Notes under the pieces: model-generated
What the model saw: only the letters and a program-made list of their open reading frames with translations
Database searches by the model: none
Told to the model about the DNA's origin: nothing
From: Episyrphus balteatus
Lineage: Eukaryota; Arthropoda; Insecta; Diptera; Syrphidae
Direction of reading: 5' to 3'
Length of the DNA stretch: 64,000 nt
Assembly (NCBI RefSeq): GCF_945859705.1
Contig: NC_079136.1
Coordinates: forward strand, 92,379,120 to 92,443,119
Shown: positions 36,601-48,600 of the stretch, piece after piece
Layout of the letters: each line of letters starts with the position of its first letter
How positions within the stretch are numbered: the stretch's first letter is position 1
Program-made: the position numbers and the translations under genes

Positions 36601-39600
36601 TAATAGGTACTGTTAATAACTTCTACAAAATATTTTTTTAATCAAAATTGTGAGAACTGTTTTCTTAGCATTTTAATTTTATTTTTTCAATTTTGAATAT
36701 GTCCTTAAAAGTTTTGTCTGTCTGTATAAGGAGCTACAGCCTAAACGGATGGACCGATTAATGTCAAACTTGGTATGTAGCGTTATTTGGCTACTCTCCA
36801 GAGGGGTTTTTGGAATTAATTTTTTTGGACCAAAAATAACGGTACTTGTCATATACCGATTTTAGTAAAATTGAAATATCTCAAAAACGGCTCTAACGAT
36901 TTTGTTTAAAAAATTCAAATGTTAGTTTTAAGCTAAGGCCTATCTTTCAATGAAAAAAATTTTTTTTGAGAATCATTATTAACGGTACCTTCCATAGAAC
37001 TGTTTTTTTCAAATCCGATTATCTCCGAAACTGCTTATTCGATTTCAACGAAACTTTTTGTGAAGAAGCATTTATATAATTTAAATAGAAGCCAAAAATA
37101 AGATTTTGAAAAAAATAATTTTTGGATTTTTAAAAAAATTTTGAAAATTTTTTTTTGAAAAATCAAATTTTCGAAAACGGGACATTGAATTTTTTTGAAA
37201 TTTTGTTTTTAGATGTTGATTAGTAATTTCTAAAGAATGGCATACCAATTTTATTTTAAAACTTTTTTTCCAAAAAATTATTTATAAAAAATTAGTTTTT
37301 TAAAAAACGGCTCTAACGATTTTGAAAATTTTTTTTCTAAAAATGCATCTTAATATATCAATCAAAACTGCATACTTGTTTTGGAGGGCAATTTAATTTC
37401 AGATTTTATTTTATTTTTTTTTTAAAACGAATTTTATTTTTTTTTCCAAATTTCTATATAAAAAGTCTTAAAAATTTAAGCAACTTTAACTCTAAGAGCA
37501 AGTTCGTGCGACCCAGTCGTGCATTTTATTTTCCTTCAGTACAGTACTTCAGCTAAAAATTTAAGCGGAGGCCAAACACAAAAAAACCATTGTTTCGGTT
37601 TTCAGTATGCTATTCGTCGTCATTCCAAAAATTTAAAAAGTTGGATGCATTAAAAGGTTTATGTTTATCGATTTATATTAGGTTTATTATCTTAAAAAAA
37701 AAGATGCCACGTCAGCAGAAAGAGCTCAAGTTTTCATACCATTATGAGAAGGAATAAGATAATATATTATAATTCCTCGCAGCTCCTCTTTTTTTTCGCT
37801 GTGAGTTAAAAATTTACAGACGGTTCAGAGTGTCTGCGAAAGCAAAGGACTGCACGTCGACAGAGTAATACTATCTTAACTGGCGGTCAAGTCCTAGAAT
37901 AACATCTAAGACACGCTGGTCTGTAGGATCTTGTTGTTCAAGATCCATAATTATTTTTAATGCACTAAAAAGGTGCCATATTGCGCTAGAAACTTTCACA
38001 TTCTTTAGGGAAGTTGTTATTGCTACGATAAAATGGGTAGCGGCTAGTTCAGGCTAAGCAAATACCTTATTGAGCATTATTAGACGGAGTTTAGTGAAGG
38101 GTTAAAGCCAAAACCCATCTCTATATGCCAGCTCTATGATACACTGCGCCGCAAACTTTCGCATTCCTTAGTTGGTATTGACACGATGAAGCATCAATAA
38201 ATCCCCATGATACTGTCAAAAAACTGATGAAGCCAATCAAAATGTGAGAGAGGTGTTTCATACCTATTTTTTCTCGTAATTACACTTGTTTACTATTACC
38301 TTCAGATGGTCACTGTGGCGTATGCGCAACCTTTTTGTATTTAATTTTTTTAACAGAAATTATTCAATTTTTGAACAATTATTCTGGAAGTGGACCTTTC
38401 AAATGGTTTGATAAATCATGCAAAGTTGTGCACATAAAATGATAAAATCATTCATAAAATTTGATAAAAATAATTTCAGATAGCGAAAAGAAATGCTTGA
38501 CAAAAAATCTAGAATTTTAATTTTCGACTTTTTCATGTATGAACAAACTTGTTGCTTTGTCAAGATATTCCAAAAATATTAAATCACAAAACTGAAGCGA
38601 TATAAACGACAGTTTTGTTTTTAATAAAAATCACCAAGAAATGTTAAAAATAAAGTCAAAATAGATCTATCCATTTTCGAACTTACAACCTTCAAATACA
38701 GAGATTCTTTCTTAAGTTGTACTACGCGAATGTAGGATTCATTTTCTAATATTCAAAACTTTGAAGGCAACGTGTATTGGAAAATCCTTTTAAACCCCTG
38801 CCTAGGAGAAACCTAAAGTTTGGCAGTATTTTAATCCATATAAAAGGCAGCTAAAAAATCCTTAACGGCGCAAAAATTACTGAAACCAAATTTTGCTGCA
38901 GAATCTTCCAACCGCAACCCCATAAACATTATCTAAAAGGCTTCTTTCCCGTCGAAAAATTACCATCAGGGAGATATTTAATTTTAAAAACAAAATCATC
39001 TTAAATCTAGTAACCCAGAGTGTAGATAAAGTGAGGGTTCATTTCAAATTCGATTAAGCTCACAGTCACATCAGTAGATTTGAAAAGAAAATATAACTAT
39101 TGAAAAGGAGCAAACAGCATTCCAAAGCTACTGACACTGACACTCTCTATCCATACGCTAAGTGTGATGACTGATGAATATTATTTGTCCTCAAATTGAA
39201 TAAATCCAACTAACCGAACAATGACTCTCGCAAAAAACCGTAAATAAATCCGAGTGTATATGAGTATTTTAAAAGAACGTAACAAAAAGAAAACCACACA
39301 AAAGCCGCACAAGACGACATTAGAGAAAAAAACTTCAGTAAGAACGCGGCAAACGCATCTTATCTGGGTAATCTTCGTTGAATCCCAGATGCACTATGCA
39401 TCTTGATGTTGGCGTTAGCCATAGCGGCAAAAATTATGGTGATGATCCAGCAACAGGCTTGGGCTTTATTGAATGCGCGGCGATTGGTAAAGAAAATTCG
39501 AGGCGGACCGGAAGATCTATTTGGTCTTTTATAATTTTTTTTTTTCTTTTCTTTGTATCTAGGTTTTTTTTTTGTATCTTATGATCATACAATTTAGATC

Positions 39601-42600
39601 AATTGCTACCGAGGTTGTCCTTGAACTTGGAAGAATAAAATAAACAACAAGTAGTTAGGTATTCGTATATAAATCCGAGATAATATTACATCAAGGATTC
39701 TAGGTCAATGTGTAGGTATTTATTTAAAAAAAGAACAAAAAAACGACGATAAAACATCACTGTGAAACACACAAAAAAAGATCACTTTATCATTTTTTCT
39801 GGTTTGAGATAAATTTGTTTTATTAATTTGTCATACATCTTATCAAATTAGGCAAAAAATAAGAATCACTCTTCGAATAAATGACGTTGAAGATAGATAA
39901 CAAAAGAATTTATCTATCTCTATTTAGAGCTTTAAATTGCGACAAGACTACGACGAAACTGTGATTTGAACTCGACGGCGAATGTATCTAAACTAAACTT
40001 AGATACTAACTATTCGAAATTTGTTGATGCAAAATTTCGTTTTTTTTTTTGCTCAAATATACTAATCCGCTACCGCCGCGCCGCCAACTACAATGATCTT
40101 GCGGCGAAGATAGCGTTTTATGATCGTTATAGTAGGTCTACAGCTGTTTTAAACGCCCGTAGGTAGTTTTTTTTTTTTTTTTTTGATAATCAGCGTTGAG
40201 ATCAGGTTACATTTTTCGTCTTCCCGAAAAGCTTTTTTTTCTTCATGCCATAGAGGTCTTTAAACGACAACGATGATCATGTTTATAAAAAAAAAGCTAT
40301 AACTAGTTGGTTTGAGTGTTTTAGGTAGTCTATAAGTTAATTCGGCGTTGAAGTTTTTTTTTTTGGGCGCATTAAAAAAAAAAAAGATACAACCATGTAT
40401 AGATTGGTGGTTTAGTGACAAAAAGTTTAATTGAAAAGACACGCAAATGATTGAACACGAAGAGTTAGCTATTCAGGTGTGTGGGGGTCTATTGGTTCCG
40501 AGGTGATTTTTTCTTTTTCTAAATTTAGAATAATTGATGTCGATGGAGTCTTTATGAAGTTGTCTTTTGCGTACGGATTATTGATATGATTTATCAAATA
40601 TTTTTTGTTGGCTTAATTTGATTTTGAATCTGAAAAATTACTGTACCAAAGTGAGCTTTGCATACGCAATGCTCCATACTAGCTCCCATGTACCAACATT
40701 TTTTGAAAAAGGTAAACATGTCATCCTATTCGTTTCGTGCCTTCACCTGCAACACTTAGTCTTCATCTTCCATTTCTTTCACCAGAATTCGGTGGTTCTT
40801 GCGTATTTGTTTCACGTATTACACCAATCACACTCGATTTCCACTGAACCGAACATAGCCCGAACATTTATCAAAGCAAAACAGAAGATTTTTCTCCCAT
40901 TTTACTAACGTCGCGCATAGAGTAATTTGCCCCATAAAGGTGATCAAAATAATTTGTTGGTATTTTTAAATGAAAAAGGTTCTTAAGAAGTGTAATTAAC
41001 AAATACAAAAATTACTTACCATATTGTACAATTTTTAAAATTTGGGTTAACCAATTAAATATTTCTATATAAAAAAAATGTTACACATACGCCTCAGTGA
41101 CCCGCAGTGAGGACGTATATTTAATAATTAAAAGAAATGTATAACTGACTAAACAATTACGCGATGCTAAGATTTTCGAAAATGGGTAAAGTATTTTTTA
41201 TCCACTAACGCATGCAGAAAACAAATCATAAAACAATATGGCGGATCTTTTTATTTTCGTGCCTCATAGGAAAAAATACTTTGAAAATTATGTAGTGCTA
41301 AGTTTTTAGGTACCAAAGACTACTAGTATATTACTTTTTGTTAATTTCTCTTTTTCAGCTTTCGTGAAAGATTTTTCCAAAAAAATAAATGGAAAAGGTC
41401 AACCTTTAACCCTTTTCGCTGAAAATAAATCAAAAGTGGTTTATTCAAAGCAAAACATCGAATATGTCAAAAATGTCTTTATTTTGCAAAAATAAATATG
41501 AAAAGCATGTTTTGCTTATTTTTTTGTTTTAAGTTCAACTTATAATAGACACTCAAAGTTCTTTGACCCAAGATTATATGTATTTTTGCTTAAAATAAAA
41601 TGTAAAGATGAAAATTATGTAGCTTTCCACTGTGATGACATAAAAAAAATACAGACGAATTGCATACCTCCTCCTTTTTGGAAGTCGGTAAAAATACAAA
41701 ATAAAGATTTCTCTTAGACTTTGACCGAAATTTTTCTTTTTTTTTAAATAAAGGTTATTTTATGCCCTTTATTGAAAATTGCAACAAATAAGAGTTATTG
41801 AAGAATTTTTCAAAAGGTTGAGATTTATTTCTGATCTCTGCTAAGTTTTAACTTAGAATAAAAGTAACGGATCTACATGGTGGGGTAAAGACAGAAAAAA
41901 AATGCACAACATAGTACTCTCACTTTTCTTCGCGTGTGGACCCTCCCATTTTAAAAGTCAAAATTTCAATATTTATGTTTATCGGTATCTCCTTTCTAAT
42001 TTCTAAACTTGATCTTTTATCTGATCGTGAACTTAATTTTCTAAAGTATACCGCTCATATAATTCATAAGGCCAACTCAGGACTAGCCTTTTAAAACGAT
42101 AGTTTAAAAACTCGTTCTCTTTATACAACCTTAGTTTGACCTGTCCTTAAATATGCCTTTTAAGTTTGATCTTCGTATCACCATATTCAAACATCCAGAA
42201 TCAAAATTATGCAATGACGCTTTCTTCGCTTCGCTCTGCATGCTCTACCTTGCCAAATTCCCAGAATCCTTTACTTCCCTAACAAAACCGCCTAAAGCTG
42301 GTTAATATAAAAACTGATGACTTGTTGGCTCCTTTTCGAAAAAAAAGTACTCTTGAAAAAGCAAAAAAGCAAAAAAAAAAAAATTGTGACAAGTCTGAAG
42401 AAAACCCAAAAAATGTTTGCAATCCCCTAAGTAATGCATCAAAAACAAAAAACCGACTTTTCAATCAATTTGAAAACTTTGTAACTCGTAACATACACAA
42501 AATTATCCCCGTTATTTTAATTCAATTTCCATATAAATTAAATTTAAATACAAATTATTTATTTCTTTCATTTGTAAGCTGTCTATTTAATTAATTTTCC

Positions 42601-45600
42601 ATTTTGATTTGCAGTGTCTAGTTTAGTCACATGAAAATTTCTCCCAATTGGAAGAGTTGAGGCATTTTTCCGGCAGTCTGACGATCCCAGACTCTGTTGA
42701 AACATGGGACCGGCAAAAAGTAATCGATGTAGATTGTGTTTTTACTATTTCCATTTCATTTCTACTGAATATAAATAGTTTCAACCATAAAAATAAGTAT
42801 TAAATCGATGCGGTAACGCGTTAGTTAATTGAACTCCAATCCGGTTACTATCAGCTTGGGAAGCTCATTCATTCATTCGCCATTCATCAAATAATGAAAT
42901 GTTTTGTTTTCTTTTTTTTTTGTTCCGTAAATTTTTTACAGCAACTAAAATACTCTGCCACATCGTTTGAATCAATTATATCCACAAGATAGGTACATAC
43001 ATAGGTAGCTTTGAACCCCCACACCTTTTACTAGCAAAGATCTAAATCTTTTTTTTTCACTTCGGTCTTCTGTGAAAATTGTGCACTTTGTCTCACTCAA
43101 AAACTAGGCAATTTATATTCCGCATCAATTGCATTGCTGGTGTGGTTTTCTCCCTACTCTCTGCGTTGCTAAAATTTATACAAAAATTCAAGTTAATTGC
43201 TTTGCGGGCATTAAAGGTCGCATTCACATGCACATAAAGGAATATTTAAAGTTTTTATTTTTGTAACTGTAGTGTGTTTTTAGTAGGATAGAACGTAAAT
43301 TTGAAAACAAAATGGTTTGTACCCAAAAAAAACAAACAAAGGTTTTCAAATGTAATTTGGTTTTGCACGGAGCAAAAGAGGGCACCTTAAAATAAGATAA
43401 TACCCACATTAAATCACACCGTTTTAAAACAATACGATTTTCGCTTAAAATAAGCGGAATTCGTTTAAATCCTGTTTAAATTTTAAAGTGAGCTCTTTTT
43501 TCATTTTATTATGAATTTTCTATGTGGCTGTTTTTAAAATTATTAATTGTTTTCACATAAAAATAAGATGATTTTTTTTTATCTAAAAAAAAGTTACTTA
43601 ATACAAATTTTCAAATTCGGTTTGCTTTTCAAGTTGTAGACAAAAACTCAAAAAGTAACGAAAAGGGTCGAAAATTTTGATCGTTATAATAATGGTCATA
43701 TCTTTGTAACCTATCCATAGATTTTGAAGAAAAGTACCTTTTTATCTTAGCCACTACACATTCAAGATTTAAAAGTATGAGGATTCGAAAGATTTTGATT
43801 TTTTCGTTCAGTAGGAAAAATTTTTTTTAGCTTTCAGGTGCTGGTTCTTCTGTCCAATTGATCGTTTATTACTCAAGATAAGGCCCGAAAACTAAGTATT
43901 CTATTAAAAACAACGACAAAAAAACTTTGAAAAATCATATCTCGAAAACCTATCCCTAAACATTTTTTTGACTAGAATTTCGAGTTTTCTGGGCTCAAAT
44001 GTGTACGAAAAGTATAACGGCACTTGGTTTCCAAAATTTTTTTATTTATTTTGTAAACTAGTGTTATCATTTCTTACAAAGTAGAAGGTGCTAATTCCGA
44101 AAACAACATTAGTTTTTTCCTAGCAGCTCTAGTTTTTAAATTATTCATACATAAAAAGGCATACAAATTCATACAAATTTTTCTTTGTTAAAATTTTTTT
44201 TTTGTATTTATATTTTACTTACTCAAGTGAAATACACTACAATCGAAATAAATTTTTCCAGCAAAACTATAAAAACACATGTGATAAGAAAAACTAAAAC
44301 ATATATTATATGAAATTACCTCCAAAATGTCAAAAAATGAAAATATCTAAACAATTAGAGCTCCTAGAAAGGAACCAGTGTGATTTTTATAGGCTTAGTG
44401 AACCAAAATACTATAATATTTCAAAAAATAGAGCTCCTAGAAATAAACGAATGTGGTTTTTAGGTATACTGACCCTAAATACATTAAGTTTAATATACAT
44501 TTTTCTGGAAAATTTGAATAAGAGCTCAAAATAAGGAAAGCTTAAAAAATTTGTTTAAACTCTCCCCCAAATATGAAAATTAAATAATTTCAAAAACTAG
44601 AAACCAAAATGATTTTTGAGCTTACTGAATCCAAATCCATACAACTTGATATAAGGGCCGAAATACTTTTTGATGCCAGTGAATTTTGAAAAAAAAAAAA
44701 AAAATATGGAAATTTTTATCAATATAAAGGGTCCAGGGGAAAAACAGCACAAGTCCATTCCAACTCATTTCGAGAAAAACGCATTTTAAAATTTTGTTCT
44801 GCAAACAAATTAGTACTATGTAAAAGCACACAATTAATTTTTTTTCAGCAAGGCTTAAATTTGTTTTATAAAAGTAAGGATGCCATCAGATAGTGCTCAG
44901 TAAATACTACAAGACCTCATCATTAGTGTATTTTTGACAAAAAGTGGACATGTGCCGTTTTTCCCCTGGGCCCTTCATATATTTTCATATATTTTAGTTG
45001 ACATAGTTGAAAAATTAATTTCAATTAAATATTTTTAATAGTTTATTACCAAAAATCAGCTTTAAAATTTTAAGGGGGGAAATCCCTCCAGACGACACCT
45101 TTTTCACTATTTTTTTATGAAAAACTGAAAGCACTTATTGAAATTTGGAAAAAGACAAGATATTACTGACATTATCAAGAATTGCAAAAAAATTTTTTGA
45201 AATGAAAAAATAACAAAATGGCGGCTCTGGAGCCTTTCAAAGTTGACGCCTCTAGTTTTCGCCGTGCAATGTACAGGTCCAGGAAATCATCTTAAATCAA
45301 AAAGGAAATTTTTTTCCGTTAGATGATATTAATACGCATTGCATGAACCTAAATTTTATTTTTTATTTAAATGAAAAATAAAAATTAGAAATCAAAAAAA
45401 CGAAAAAAACAAAGAAGTAGTTAAAAAAAATATTTAGGTACTGTACAAATTTTATTCAACTTTTATTCATGATTGTGGCCAATGATTTAAGGAGTAATTT
45501 GCTTCAAATTTCAAGTCGACAGCTTCATTAGTTTTTGAGTTACATTGCACGGCGCGGAAAAAAATTAGTTTCGAAAAAAATGCGTTTAAAGTTTTCGTTT

Positions 45601-48600
45601 TCGTACTATGGTAGATTCGGAGCGCATTGGTTTCGGGACTATCTAGGCACTTTTGAGGCTTCATTTAAGGCTAAGACCACTGAAAATAGTTTCTTCGGTT
45701 GATAAATAAATTTATTACGCAAAAAAAAAATAATGCAAAAATAAAAAATTCCGGAGGGATTTCCCCCCTTAAATACCACTGTGTTTCCAAGATAAACCAC
45801 AATGTTACCGTGATTTGCAAACAATTCAATCCAAATTTGGCCTTCAAACTTGTAAATGTAAATAATGTTAATTTTATAACTCAATATAGTTTTTCTACTA
45901 AATAATTTATACTTTTTCTTCAAGAAAAATGAAATTCACATTTTTCAAACAAATTTCGAACAAATTTTTAGGCACTAAATAGTATTTTGGAAAATTTTAA
46001 AAAGTTGAAAATTGTTGGCCAGTGAACCTACTCATGAGTTGTCTACCACTTCAAAAGGAACGCGACTATTTATAAATAGTTGGTATTGGTAGTACAAGAA
46101 AGCAGAAAGAAATGTTTAGCTGTGCGATTTTTTGTAGGGATTTTTGTATTAGATTTTTCAAATCGCTTTGTACTTAATACATCATGTGGATAGATACCTT
46201 AAGAAATTGCATTACAAATCAGACTTGTGTGCACCGAGCGAACGAGAGAATCCAAGTCAAGGCTTTCCGTAGTCAACAAGTGGACGAGTTTGTTGCCTCC
46301 AAATAACGCATGTTTGCATGGCACTTTCAGGTGCACTAAGCAGAAGATATTTCTCTGATTGAAAAGAAGAAAGAAATCTACTTAACCTATGAATAAGTAC
46401 GATAGATCTTTTTTTTTTATATTTTTTTTATTTAAATAGAGTTGATATTCAAGGTGGCAAGTTCAATTACTCAAGTCTATATCTTTTGAGAATGTTGTGC
46501 TACTGACGATGATGATGATGTTGATGATGGTAGTAGTGTTTTGGTGTACATATTTATGAAATCTTTCTCTACAAGTGAGACTATGATTTTTAGATAAATT
46601 ATTCCATTTGAAGCTTAAAAAAAAGCACTCGTCTTTTGCTCGTTTCTTATTGCCCATTCTGCGCTGGCTACGGCGGCGGTGGTGGTGGCGCGGCATTTAA
46701 TTTACTTGTTCTGATGAAAATAATCCGATAAGAAAAGAAAAGTATTCGCCGTCATTTGGTAGAGTCGGTACAGAGACTGAAAACGACGAATCGCAATATC
46801 ACAGGACGGCGAAAAATGTAAGCTGTTACTTTTGTTTATTCTATTAAGAAATTGATAAGCGGAAGAATAAAATGACACATACAATCATATAAATGTGCTT
46901 AAAGTTTCTTTATTTTACATAATGTTTCAGCGAAATTTCCAAATGATTATATTAGGTACACTTAAATAACCGACTGAATGGCTAGCTTGGTTATGGTTAT
47001 GATATGATAGTCTGGAGGTGCTTTGTAATTGCTAAATGATATACCAATCAATGGTTAAGTCATTATATATTTTTATTTTCTTGAATTTTTTTTAGAATTA
47101 TTGCTGTTTGCAATGTAATAGAATGTATGGTTATTTTGCCAAATTTTTTAATACATCACATTAATTTTAGTATGAATTTATCTTGTTGTTATGCGATTAA
47201 TTATGAACTCCGATATGCACTTCCACATATCAAGTCTTGATCTTCTATTCATGAGTTGTTTACCATCTCCAATGGAATTGCTTTCATTGCGATTTAGCGC
47301 TGGTTGTTCTGCCGCCAGGTCCTTAGTTATGTAAATAGGTGCACCAAAGTAAGAGTTTTCTTAAATCGCCGCTAAGTTGTATCTTTGCAGAGCATGGAGC
47401 ATGTTACTGTAAAACAATTTTTTCTAAGAATATTTCCAAGAATCCTTAATCCTTAACTTGTCTTTATCTACTTACGAGACACCCTGTACACAAGGCTCTT
47501 TTGGATTTCTGTACCATCACGTTTTGTTCTTAAAGAATAATATATTTTTTTTTACGCCGAGAGTCCACAATAAACCTCAGCATCAACCTAGCATTTGTAT
47601 CTCTAGCCATCTCGATCTTAATCTCAGTCCTCGACATTCAGTTTACAACAGCCAATAAGATCCGTCGAAATAGGCAAAGATGAGTTTCGAATGAAGCTGA
47701 AGTGAAAATTGTCTTAATCTCCACAGCCGTCAAAGCCAAAATAAAAAAAAAAATAAAAAATTTAAGTTTAGTACCTTGCTGAATCGAAAAGACAATTATT
47801 TTAAGTCCCCAAAGTAAAAAACACTCTTTTGGGGCAAGAAATAAGACCTGAACATTTAAATGCGAGTGAGATTTGATTTTTACCACAGGAAAGAATTTCG
47901 ACTGCTGCGTACTGTGAAACGAAAAGCATAACAAAATTTTAGTTTATAGTGCCCATACACTACACATGGTTGCATGTGCAATATAGTCGGCATTATCACG
48001 AATTCCATTCGTATCGGCAATTTGTTACGATTCCCAAAAAAAAACAATCACGGAATTCATTCGTAATGGAAAATTTTATACAAAACGTCTCTATGATACG
48101 AATGGAATTCGTGATAACGCCGAGTGATTGCCCATGCTTTTAATAGCAAATATCGACTAGTTCTTTACCGATCGCTTTAAAATTTTGACATAAATTTCTG
48201 TTTGCATTTCCGTATGTTCTTATTAAAAATATACTAGCCTGAAAAAATATAAACCTTTTCTTGTTCAAAACATTAAAACTAATGGGAATTCAAATGGAAC
48301 CTTATGTAAAAAATTGTACGTTTCAAAACTTTTCGACATTTGCTATAAAACGCAAATAAATATGGAATAAACCAAATAAGTTGAATTCACCTTAAGATTT
48401 CTCGGAAAAGAAAAGAAATTTTGAAAAGATTTCAACGGATTTTAAAAGAAAAAAATAGTTAGTTTATTAATTAAAACAAATTACTATGCGTAAGGACATA
48501 TCCTCAAAACTGTAAAAAAAAAAAACGGCATGCGATATCTTTAGGTTATGCGATAAAACTTTTCTGATTTCAGATTCGAGCTCACAAAACCTTTAGAAAA

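Noticed and set aside
36716..37527. Helitron candidate because of a hairpin-like GTGCGACCCAGTCGTGC near its end
   Set aside because: The arms do not pair properly and there is no CTRR end, so I list it only as a dispersed repeat.
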